Made by a program: the position numbers and the translations under genes. From assembly GCA_021399435.1 (NCBI GenBank), contig JAJTUP010000031.1:558001-622000 (forward strand): a DNA stretch of 64,000 nt, read 5' to 3'. The notes under the pieces were generated by a model. It was not told where the DNA came from. It made no database searches and worked only from the letters and a program-made list of their open reading frames with translations. Position 1 is the stretch's first letter. Each line of letters begins with the position of its first letter. This stretch comes from Diaporthe sp. PMI_573 (taxonomy: Eukaryota > Ascomycota > Sordariomycetes > Diaporthales > Diaporthaceae). Shown piece by piece: positions 23,413 through 33,453 of this stretch.

Positions 23413-23852
23413 CTTGACCACGCTGGCGGCCGCGGCAATGTTGACGCACGCGTTTCGAGTTCCTATATAGACCACTGTCAATGGCCGCTCAGCTTTAGGA
23501 TATAACGCCGTTGATGGAACAGAAATTCTGGTAATAGCATTGATGGCGGCCAGATGGCCAAGGGAACAGTGGAAAGGGCGGTTGAATTGAACCAACGAAC
23601 AAACCAACGTTTTGCACAAAAATGGTGTCCGGGGTAGCAGTGAGGGCAGGCAAGTAAGCGCTGTGACTTAATCCTGGTGGGCACGCGAGATTGTCTCAGC
23701 GGCACATACAGTATAGGTCTACCTAGTCTAGCATATTTGGTGGGTTGGGATTCCACGAAACCTTGACCTCCCTGTAAGCGGTCAAGACACCTGCTTAGTG
23801 CATCAAGCAGGCGGCACAAGCATGCACTGGTATATGTATCTACCCTCCAAAT
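23413..23852. promoter_or_regulatory. Divergent promoter region of MFS and P450 genes
   Basis: 440 bases between two head-to-head starts. It would hold shared control elements if the transporter and P450 are co-expressed. No motif is claimed. Confidence 0.5.
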
Positions 23853-26025
23853 ATGATCTCCACCGTTCCGTCTTTGTTTGTTATTTTTGTTTTACTCGTC
23901 AACTTGTATCAGAGGATATACTCGTCTTTCGGCGAAGAAATGAAGATACCAAACTTACCCATGCCTGTCTGGGTCTCAGAGATAGCCCTGGGGCCCCAAA
24001 ACTCTATTGTGGCGTTGGGGGGCCTGGTCATCCTGCTTACATGCATGTGCATCGGCATTCTAGTACGTCTACACCGACGGAATCCAATCAATGCGAACAT
24101 CCAGCGCTACCAATGGAACACTGGCGTAGCTGGCACCCCCAAGAAGCGCTGGATGTGGGACTCCTTGAAGTTGCTGCAAGAAGGGTACTCCAAGGTAAGT
24201 CCAGGCTCAGGCTGCTGCCGAACCGTTCATTTTGCATTTCATGCTCAGCTAGCCAGCTTCTAATTACTGGTGGCCATAGTTCTACGGTAGGCCCTGGCAG
24301 GTCTGGACCTCGGAGGGCTACCAGCTGGTTCTACCACCCGCATACGTTGATGAGTTGAAGATGTTGCCGGACCACACGTGTCCCTCATCCTTACGAGAAG
24401 TCAGTGTTACCAACGTCGCCTCGTGGAGGACCTTAGCTTGACTATTACCCGGTTACCTACTTAATACTAATACTCTGAGACAGTTCATGTTACCACAATA
24501 CACATTCAAACCCTTTGCCTCTTGGAAGCTGGATTACGTTAATCATGTTATCCTTCATGACTTGAACAAGAACATGGGTATCTGTTTCCTTTTCAGTCCT
24601 ACCTGGAAACACAAAAACACAAAAACACACGCATCGTTGTGCTAACTGAGGCCCCTCCACCTCAGCCAAGGTCTTCCCGCTCATGAGAGAAGAAGTCACC
24701 CTAGCGGTGCCAATCGAGCTGCCCACATCCACAGGTGTGCACGGAAACTTACCCATGCCGGCTGGAGCCGAACTGCGCTGACGCGGATAAAGACTGGTCC
24801 GAGGTCGACATTTCTACACAGGTTCTTCGTCTCATCTGTCGCGTGAGTGGCAGGGCCTTTGTTGGTACAGGACTGCACCGCAACCAAGAATGGATCGATA
24901 TCAGTTGTAATGTATGTACCCCATTTGTCGACGCTAGTCTTATGTCCGTCAGATGCTTACCATATGACACACAAAGTACACGCGAGACCTCTTTCTCGCA
25001 GCGCTCAAACTACGCGCGGTACCGTCCTTCATTCGTCCACTCGTTGCCTTCTTCTTGCCTGACCTCCATCGGGTCTACCGGCATCAGGAGCGTGCCCGCG
25101 CTCTGATCCAACCAATCTTGGAGCAGCGAGAACAAGGCGAAAAGACTACACTGAATCGTACCAAGGCTAATGACACAATACAATGGATCCACGACCTGAT
25201 ACCTGAAGAGGACAGAAAGGATTATGCCTATCAAGGTGTCGCCCAGCTGGCCATCACGGCGGTCTCAGTCCAGACCACGAGCAAGCTTATAGTCAACATC
25301 ATTTTAAATCTTATGAAGCATGTCGAATATGTACCGATGCTTGTGGAAGAGATCAGAAACACTCTAGCAGAATGTGATGGCGAGTGGACACTGGAGAGCA
25401 TGAGTCGGCTTCAGAAGCTCGACAGCTTTATGCGAGAGTCACTAAGATTCGAACCCCCATTGACTGGTGAGTTTGCCTTTCGGGATTTGAGTCTTCCTCC
25501 TCATTGGGCCGCTTTCCTCATCAATGTTCTCCAACTTGAAGACTGAAGCAAAAGGATGCTAATTGTTGGGAGAGTATAGCGACCTTTCAGCGCCGGGCTG
25601 CAAAGCCAGTCAAATTATCCGACGGCACCTCACTCCCCCAAGGCACACTGGTGCTAGCACCTGCGGGTGCCATCGCTTTCGACCCCAGCTTCTACCCGGA
25701 CCCCGAAAGGTTCGACGGTCTGCGCTTCTACAAGCTGCGACAGGAGGCAGAAAAGGATGGGAGCGTGGCGGCCAAGGTTCGTCACCAGTTCGTCGCGACG
25801 AGCAAGACCCAAGTACAGTTCGGGCTTGGCAGACATGCCTGTCCCGGCAGGTGGTTTGCTGGCCATGTGATCAAGATGGTGGTGGCGTCTGTTCTACTGG
25901 ACTATGATCTGAAGTTCAGAGACGGTGAAGAAAGGCCCGGCACGTTCCTCTTCCAGACCACAAACATGCCGCACCCGAAAACGCGCATTCTGGTGAAGAG
26001 AAAGAACAAGGGAGGTCCCTCTTGA
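23853..26025 (+). CDS. Cytochrome P450 monooxygenase A
   Basis: Seven exons, 23853-24194, 24280-24399, 24484-24577, 24666-24734, 24793-24911, 24977-25466 and 25580-26025, give 559 residues with consistent phases. The heme-binding loop is FGLGRHACPGRWFA, with the thiolate Cys499. The ExxR helix is ESLR in DSFMRESLRFEPPL. The PERF-like segment is FYPDPERFDGLRFYKL. The style (MREEVTLAVPIELP early, FGLGRHACPGRWFA late) is close to the CYP68/CYP503 type, which in known cases oxidises terpenoids and polyketides. Two hydrophobic stretches precede the globular part (about residues 5-20 and 50-70). A later in-frame Met (MKIPNLPMPV) would leave only one, so the start is uncertain. Exon 2 has the less usual donor GTCAGT. 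Confidence 0.88.
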
Positions 26026-26419
26026 TGGATCGGACCAGTACTTGTGGCAAGCAGTATACTGTTTCGCGGAAAAGATGGCCTCCAAGACATTGTACAAGGT
26101 ACCGGTAGTTGTGGGAACGAGAGCATCTGTGTAGGTAGTCCATGTGGGAAGATCACTGTTCTGACCGTCTAGTAGTGACCTAATGTGCCACCCTTTACCT
26201 AGCGTACGCACCATATGTCTCACCACATCATCTTGACAGCTCTTGGCTGCATTTCGGTTTGGCTTAGGCGGCTTGGCGACCTCCTCCAGCCCTGTGGCAG
26301 GGCTATTGTTGTCGAGCACATACGCTACGGGCGATGGATGACATAAATATTGTCCCATTCTACTCAACCATTCAGTCATTTCTGACGGCAGATCTGCTGC
26401 AAAACCAAATATGACTGCC
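26026..26419. other. Convergent intergenic region
   Basis: 394 bases between the stops of the two P450 genes. A 181-codon minus-strand frame spans it but is judged a chance frame (see rejected items). Confidence 0.55.
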
Positions 26420-28088
26420 TCACCTGCCATCACGTGCACTCAGTTTGACCATCAACGGTCCCTTATCCCACAGAGTATATACCTTTTGCTTCTCCCACCC
26501 GTCGCTTTCTGACGCCAGCTCCATATCGAAATTCCACAGCATCCTGGCCAAGATGACACGCATCTCACTGTATGCGAATGGTTTTCCGAGGCAGTTGCGC
26601 GGGCCATAACTAAACGGCTGTGCCGCGGAAGCGCGGTCAGCAGCGAACTCTGACGAAGACGAAGACGACGCGAGCCACCGCTCCGGGTGGAACTCGGACG
26701 CCAGGTGAAAGTTGTCCGCGCTGTGCGATGCCGACCACGCATGCACGCCGACTGTCACGCCACCAGGCACAGGGTGGCCCGCAATCATGGTGACTTTCCC
26801 CGGGGCCGTCCTGCGCGGCGCTGCAATGGGGCCTGGAGGGTAGATGCGCAGGCCCTCTGTCAGGCAGGCCTGCAGGTAGGGCAGGCGGTCGGCCGACACC
26901 GTCGCGAACGTGATGGCGTCGTCCTCACCGTCCTCTCCGCCGCGCGGGAAAGCGCTGCGCACCTCATCGGTCGCCCGGCGCAGCGCAGCGGGGTTCTTGA
27001 GCAGGTAGTACGTGGTGCCGGCGAGGGCCGTGGCCGTCGTCTCGGTGCCGGCCAGCAGGAGGAAGTTTGCGTTCGCCTCGACCTCGCCGGGTGTCAGCGC
27101 CGCTGCGCCTCCACTTGATCCTTTGTGCTGCTGCTCCTGCTCCTCCCGGCCGCCCGCCAGCACGTACGAGATGAAGTCGGGCTTCTCGCGGAGCTCGCCC
27201 TCGGTGAGCCGGCGCTCGGTGCTGCGGCCCACGTACTCGAGGTGACGCCGGCGCGCGTCCTTGAGGCTGCGCGGTGCGAGCTGGCGGAGCAGTTGCGGGA
27301 AGGCGGCGTACGTCGAGACGGCCAAGGCGCGTACGACGGCGCCAAGCTTGATGACGTCCCAGAAGCCGCGTACCCACTCGTGGTACCGGCTCCCGCGGAG
27401 GCAGCCGAAGGACTGCGCGATGGCCAGCTCGCCGATGATATCGAAGGTGGTGAAGTTGTACCACTCCACGAGGTCGACGACGCCGCCGCTGCTGCTGCTC
27501 TCCGGATGAGGCGACGCCAGCTCACGCAGCCGCAGTATCAGCAGGTCAACATACTTCGTGACGTAGGGCTCCTGGTCGCGGAGGGCACGCTCCGAGAAGG
27601 CGTACGAGAGGGCCTTGCGCACGCGCGGGTGCTGCTCGCCATCGGCGGTGAAGATGCTGTGGCTTCGGTCGCGCGAGAGGTGGATCAGGCCGTAGAAGGA
27701 CGGGTCCTTGACGAGCGCGTGCTCGCGGAAGCCATAGATGTCCCTCCAAGCGGCCGGCGCCGTGAACGACAGCTCGCCCGGCGAGTAGCGCACTACGGCA
27801 CCGTACCGCTCGTGGAAGGCCTTGATGGACGCATCGAGCTCCCCGCGCACCCCTGCTCGGAACCGCGGGATGTAGCTGCACTGCCAGAGCCTGGGTCCGG
27901 GGAAGTGCGAGAGTGGGTGCAGGTAGAGGTTGTAGATGATGCTGAAGATCGCATATGTTGCAAACTGGGGACTGATCTTAATTGTGTGTTCCCATCGGTC
28001 AAGGGACGTTGATCATGATAAATCTACTTACCCCAAAGAATATGGCGATTATCCAGTCCCCAGTGTCCATATTCCCTCTAAGGGACAT
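26420..28088 (-). CDS. Cytochrome P450 monooxygenase B
   Basis: Exons 28088-28032 and 27964-26420 give 533 residues. Exon 1 encodes a membrane anchor (GDWIIAIFFG) that continues in exon 2 as FATYAIFSIIYNLYLHPLSH, followed by the proline hinge FPGPR. The I-helix is LLLAGTETTATALAG, the K-helix ExxR is in ACLTEGLRIYPP, and the heme loop is FSYGPRNCLGKPFA with Cys477. This pattern (LYLHPLSHFPGPRLW, YGPRNCLGK) is that of the large fungal group including averantin and trichothecene hydroxylases. An upstream in-frame ATG at 28121 would add 11 residues. GC content is markedly higher than in neighbouring genes, which creates a long antisense frame. A tailoring role in the locus is inferred. Confidence 0.92.
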
Positions 28089-28700
28089 TTTAGAAGAATC
28101 ACCAAAGGGTGTCGAAAACATATCTCGACGCAGTGTGCTCGTATTTCCAGAATATGCCGGTATCTTGCAATGTATATATGTCAAGAGTGCCCTAGATATA
28201 GACCTCGAGTGTGATCTAGCACCCTGTATCTAGGTAGATAGGCGATTGATTCAGCAGCGAACGAAGAAGCCAGAAGGTGGATGGCCCATCTCCTCTAGTG
28301 ACGTGATGTGCGCTGCAAGTTTTGGACTGGAAATGGCCGGTCTCACTTGCTCAGGTGCCGAAGGTGTATTTCAGATTACTCGCTGGCTGCAACTTATTTA
28401 CTGTGTACTCGGCGTTGTAGTGAATCCTCTGTACAGATCAGGAAATGTCTTGCAAGTTTAACACACAATACTGACTGGTCACATATGCAGGTTCTAAGCT
28501 GTTGCTCATTCAGTAGAGACAACGAGATTGTGAGAAAACTACACTTGAAACCCGTGAGCCAGATTGTCACCTTTAGAAGCCATGCCGGATCTAGATCGCA
28601 ATTCCCTTCTCGTCTGATTACTCGGTGCTCGCATCTATTTAGTACAAGCACCTCCCCGATAGTCATTATCCTAAAATATCATACCTTTCTCATCAACCTT
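28089..28700. other. Intergenic region
   Basis: About 610 bases between two minus-strand genes; promoter of P450 B. No coding pattern seen. Confidence 0.55.
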
Positions 28701-30517
28701 TTACTGAAGTTGCCGAAGAACCTCAACTACCTCAGAATTCTCAAATCGGTCATTCTTTAAGAGACGCTCAGCTAGCGGACTAACGATGCCTATGATCTTC
28801 ATCGTGTCTGGGTCCAATACTTTGATGCGCTCTATTGTGTCTTCCAGCATCTTGGCCGTCACTGTGGTACTTCTTCTGTGAAATAACAGAAAGAGAATTA
28901 GTACAGCATTAGGTACAGATGTCCTGACTGCCCTTCCACAAAATGAACTACGGGGTGCAGTCATATCTTCTACGGCCGCGGCTACACGGGAAAGTCAAAC
29001 GAGGAACAAGGAATTTTGGTGGACTTACACCGCATTAGCCAGCCTCGTAGCGCAGACGAGCAGGATTCCGGGCCCCAGGGCGTTGGCCAGCTGGGACCAG
29101 CGCTTTCCGTACTTCTTCCTGTCGTGGAACTTGGCGCGCAGCTCGGCGCGCCGCCGCTGGTCGAGCGCCTCCCATTCGCCGTGCGTGTTCTCGAGGATAC
29201 GGTCGATGACGTGCGACGCGTCACCACGCCCAACGGTCGAGGCGGTCTTTCCCCCAGCCGACGAGCTACTGTTGCGCCGCCGCATTGCCTCGTGCGTCTG
29301 CGTGTACTCGAGGTGCAGCTGGATCAGGGCGATACGGTTGCGCACCACGTCGTCGCTCATGCGCGTGTCCAGCTGACACACAGCCAGGTAGGCCCGCTCT
29401 AGCTTCATATATGACGAGCTGATTGCTTTGGACGATGATGATGATGAGGAGGATGAGGAGGGGGAGGAGCCGGCGCAACTGAGCCCCAGTGGTTTCTGTG
29501 GCGTCTCAGGCCAAAGCCCCTCGCGTGCCCAGCGAGGTAGCTCAGATTTGAGAAGGCTGTAGTAATCCTCGCATAGTGTATTTTGTGAGAGGGTCTTGAC
29601 TATCAATTCAGTTGCATCATTGGAGACATTTAAATCTCTCCTGCGCCGGTGAGAGCGGGTTGACCTCTTGGACAATTTGACTTGGGTCCTGGCTTCTCTG
29701 CCGGACGTACTTATCCTTCGATGTGCAAGACTCTGAGATTCTTGTGGGGAGGATGCAAGAGGACCGTAATTAGCTCCAAAAGCATGTTCCACAGTACCAA
29801 GCGAGAGGGTCCTGGACAGCGGGCTCTGTGAGTCCATCGCCATTGGATCTACGTGATCGCCCAATGGAGACGCTAGGCTAGACGCTTCATCGCCGGTGAT
29901 GGATGGCCAAGATGGAACACCACAGGAAGGTGAAGAGGGAAACCCGGGAAGAAGCGGAGGGTTGAAGTCGAACGCAGCAAACAGGTCGTCCAGGCTTTCT
30001 ATGATGACCTTTCAGTCTTGCTGCTTCATAGGTGGAAAGATACCCTAGGGTACATGGCCCCCAACTTACTATCAGGTGTCAGCTCGTTGCCCAAAAAGGT
30101 ATTAATATCGGCTTGAACATTACTTCCAGATGGTGATACCTGCTTCTGGTCAGCAAGTAAGGACTAGAAACTGTGAACATGCAAGCTACTTGCAACGGAA
30201 TAAGCGCAAGCTACATTGGCCCCAGGTCCTATTGTCTCGTGCGCGGATATATCACCTGGGGGTGTCGGAAGGTTTGGCCACGATACATCCAGTCCTAATT
30301 GGGCAGAGCCATCCCAGTCGGCTTTTTTGGCTTCTCCCATGACTACCAGAGTCCAATTGTCGTTGGCTGTTGGCTCAACTCGTATTCGAAAGCGTCCAAT
30401 CCAGTCGATATTATTCTGACCCAGAAAGTTCTTTAGTGCCAGCAGAAATTCGGACGAGCTTGTCCTCTCGGCAGGTTGATCAGAGAACTGATCGAATGCG
30501 GGGAAGGTTGTGTCCAT
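28701..30517 (-). CDS. Unrecognised fungal protein inside the locus
   Basis: Exons 30517-30215, 30139-30070, 29998-29029 and 28875-28701 give a consistent model of 505 residues. I do not recognise the family. The N-terminal 100 residues look folded (SSEFLLALKNFLGQNNIDWI, RFRIRVEP, WTLVVMGEA). The middle is disordered and Ser/Pro-rich, with a basic patch KLSKRSTRSHRRRR. There is a run of about ten Ser near the SSPSSSS region. The C-terminal part is helical and well formed: KKYGKRWSQLANALGPGILL, then TVTAKMLEDTIERIKVLDPD and SPLAERLLKNDRF. No zinc cluster, bZIP, signal peptide or membrane span is seen. The basic patch could be a nuclear signal, so a regulator is one possibility. The last intron (157 bases) is chosen because it restores a continuous helix; the acceptor of exon 2 is less certain. 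Confidence 0.6.
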
Positions 30518-31040
30518 AACTACCAGAATCAAAGAGTAAGACTGGATTTGGAGAGTGACACCAAGTTCTAGATCAGGTTTCTCGGAAGATCCCAGCTTGC
30601 CGCGTACGGAAGAATCAAAGATGCACTATGTAGGGGCTTGAGTTGAGTTTTGCATGGGTAAGTGCCGGCGCTTGCCCGCTTGCTAAGCATGTATCCCCAA
30701 ATACGTGAACGACAAGAACTTTATAGGCGGAGGAGAGCATTCAATAAATTTAATGGGGGCGGTCAAGAGTTTTGTATGGATGTACCTACTTAGGGCTTAC
30801 AGCGCACACCTGCACAGGGTTTTTACCCGATCCTATTCCTGACGTGGCAAAGTAGGACAATACCGGTTGGTCATATTGACTTGGCTTATTTAATACAGCA
30901 CGATGTTCTATCAGCACCAAGCATATAAATTCTGCCCAAACTCCTCGACAGCAAGCGGAGAAGGACTGAGACGTAAGGTAACCCATATTATCATCAATGA
31001 GAATTCATATTTCGAGACATCATTTCACCAATCAGGCAAT
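30518..31040. promoter_or_regulatory. Divergent promoter region upstream of the ligase
   Basis: About 520 bases between the start of the unrecognised gene (-) and the ligase (+). The open frame of the ligase reaches back to an ATG at 30903, so part of this stretch could be coding if that start is used. Confidence 0.45.
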
Positions 31041-32327
31041 ATGAACAACCTATCGCCAGAGTATTTGAAGGACTTTTTGCAATATGTGCGAGATCACTCT
31101 GAATATTACCGATCTCTGTGGGACAGTGTCCCCCAAGGAGTCAATTCCCTTGAGGATATACCCTTGACGGACCTTGGGACCTACTGGAGTGCAGCGAAGG
31201 AGAACAAGCTATTGACGGGTGCTCTCTGGAGCGGATCAGTATTCCGAACGGGAGGAACGACTGCGGAGCCCAAGGTGGTGTATCTCGCCCGCGAAGAGAT
31301 CGACCAAAGCCTTCCATACACCGGCTCTGCCTTTGCCAACTCGGGCCTTATCCCTGGAGACCGCATAGCCAACCTCTTCCACATCGGTGGGCTGTACGCC
31401 GGCTTCGCCAAGATGACAATGACGCTGCAGCACGTCCATGTCCCCCACGTCCACTTGCCCATCACGGGAAATGAGCCCGTCCCAGAGATCGCCAACTTCA
31501 TGAAACTATTCAAGGCAACGGTCATCTTCAGCAACGTCTTCACGACGTGCCGCGTCGTCGACTACCTCGTCGAGAAGGGGGAGACCATCGACAGCGTCCG
31601 CCTAATCCTGTTCGCAGGCGAGAGCTTCTACAAGGATCTGCGGACCTCGTGGCTCAAGGCCTTCCCCAACATGCAGGCAAGGCCACTAATGTATGGCGCC
31701 GCCGACGGGGGGCTCATTGGCGTCCCGGTGCACCAGTCTGGTGCCGAGGATGAGGACATCAATCCGATTTACCGCGTTAGCCACCCCACCATGGTGCTGG
31801 AGATCCTGGATGACGGCGGAAGCGTTATCAGGAAGCCTGGGCAAAAGGGGCGAGTAGTGCTGACGGATGTCAAGCGGCGGCTGCAGCCTGCAGTCAGATA
31901 TCCGATGGGTGATATTGCTCAGTGGGTCGATTACGACCAGGGGACCTTTGCGCTCCTGGGCCGCGAGACCGTTGCGCTCAAGGTCGGGTCTCTTTTCCTG
32001 AGCGTGCCCAAGCTCCGGTCCCTAGTGGCTAGGACGCTGGGGGACGGGTTCCAGGACAGCTTCCAGCTGATCTTGCGGCGGGCCACGGGCAAGAATGAGG
32101 TGACATTCAGATTCGCTGCCTCGCCAGAGGATCCTGAACAGTTAACGAGGGCACTGGAGGAGAGCCTCATTGCCGAGTTTCCCAAGTGGGGAGAGTATCT
32201 CGAGGTGGGATACATCCAGCCCCTCAAGACGGAGTGGGTTAAGGTGAAGGATCTAGTGTTCACAGAGAGGAGCGGCAAGCTCAAGGAAATCATCGAGGAG
32301 CGTTTCATGGAAAATGGCGCCAAGTAA
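31041..32327 (+). CDS. PaaK-type adenylate-forming CoA ligase
   Basis: Acyl/aryl-activating enzyme of the phenylacetate-CoA ligase branch. From the ATG at 31041 it has 428 residues, the usual PaaK length; an in-frame ATG at 30903 would add 46 residues with no clear homology. The N-terminus DFLQYVRDHSEYYRSLW is the typical first helix. The nucleotide loop is SVFRTGGTTAEPK. Next come FHIGGLYAGFAK and RLILFAGESF, then the adenylation core RYPMGDIAQW and LLGRETVALKVGS. No carrier or reductase domain is attached. It lies 1.1 kb upstream of the synthase on the same strand. It could provide an aryl-CoA or acyl-CoA starter, or activate the released chain for transfer; both ideas are inference. The true substrate cannot be read from sequence. 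Confidence 0.85.
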   Translation: MNNLSPEYLKDFLQYVRDHSEYYRSLWDSVPQGVNSLEDIPLTDLGTYWSAAKENKLLTGALWSGSVFRTGGTTAEPKVVYLAREEIDQSLPYTGSAFANSGLIPGDRIANLFHIGGLYAGFAKMTMTLQHVHVPHVHLPITGNEPVPEIANFMKLFKATVIFSNVFTTCRVVDYLVEKGETIDSVRLILFAGESFYKDLRTSWLKAFPNMQARPLMYGAADGGLIGVPVHQSGAEDEDINPIYRVSHPTMVLEILDDGGSVIRKPGQKGRVVLTDVKRRLQPAVRYPMGDIAQWVDYDQGTFALLGRETVALKVGSLFLSVPKLRSLVARTLGDGFQDSFQLILRRATGKNEVTFRFAASPEDPEQLTRALEESLIAEFPKWGEYLEVGYIQPLKTEWVKVKDLVFTERSGKLKEIIEERFMENGAK

Positions 32328-33453
32328 ATCCTTCGCTTATCGAGACTAGGCTAGCACTGTTAATTAGGAACGGATTGACGCAAAGTAAGCTGTTTCGTTG
32401 ATTATTGTCAACGAAATACATTGAGCGCCACCAAGGGGATATGGCAGGACTTGGCTATCGTTCAATTATACGTAAAAAGTGCTTTGGTACGTCGAATATA
32501 ATCAGCTCTGGACGCCACCATTTTGAAGATCAACTGGATAACCTACGTGTCATCCAATGGATAGTTACTAAGGTACGGTGGCTTGGTAGAAGTAAGCAAG
32601 TGGGAAAACAAGCTTCTCGGGGTCATCCGCGGAAGGTGCCGTGCGCCCAAGCTGATACCTGGTGTCATGGAATCGCCAATCATCTTGGTCTAATGGTCAG
32701 GGACGTAGGGCAAATTCCGTCGCACTAGTCCCAAATCCCGGGAGAAGTCCAGGATACCGCTCACTTCTTTCTGTGTACACCAGATCTAAAAGTACCAGCA
32801 ACTCAGTTATCTCACACATGAGATACGGGGGTAGTATCGGGTGCCGTGCCTCGGGATTACTTTCCGAGCCCATACTCAGACTTCAGTAGCTTCAGTAGAT
32901 CATCCATCCACCCACCTCTCGTGTGATCCTGCTTCCAATCACCAATTTCGATGAGCTCACGATCATTCGTGGATGGCTTATGGTGTATGAGCTGTCAGCC
33001 CGGTTAATACTGGCTGCATTTACTAGGAATCAGTAGGAGCCTGTACGCCCATCCTTTCCGTCAATACCGAACCCGAGCACCAAGCACCGAGTTGAAGAAC
33101 TGCCGTCTTATCTGGGTACCCCTTGAGGACCATTTTGACTTATCGCATGCAAGTCGAATCTCCAGACCAACCACCATTCGTCTGTCAGTTTGCCAGCAGA
33201 AACCCCTACGACTTTCAGCCTTGCCACGAGGGACACAAGGAATTGCAGGGTGCTTACGAGAGAAAATGGCCGTGCTAGGTGTAAGTGAAGCCGGGTTATC
33301 ATTGACACATATTGTCAGTGAAACATCGAATATGAAGACAGTATAAGCTCAAGAAGGGTCCAACATATGGAACACGACAATTATGTCACATATTTTCCAG
33401 CCAAAGTTTGGCCTCGTACAAACTCTCGGACCCAGTCAGCCGGTTCTTCCAAG
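32328..33453. other. Intergenic region, promoter of the polyketide synthase
   Basis: About 1.1 kb between ligase and synthase on the same strand. Includes an in-frame ATG at 33367 that could be the true start of the synthase. No other coding pattern seen. Confidence 0.5.

Noticed and set aside
22222..23619. 465-codon minus-strand frame through the MFS gene
   Set aside because: It reads through the MFS intron and continues in the wrong frame; only its middle part is true exon 1.
25894..26439. 181-codon minus-strand frame between the two P450 genes
   Set aside because: It starts only with GTG, overlaps both P450 3' ends, and has no motif; more likely UTR sequence.
27125..28012. 295-codon open frame antisense to P450 B
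   Set aside because: It mirrors the GC-rich codons of P450 B and its translation is low-complexity with no motif. P450 B has a full set of conserved blocks.
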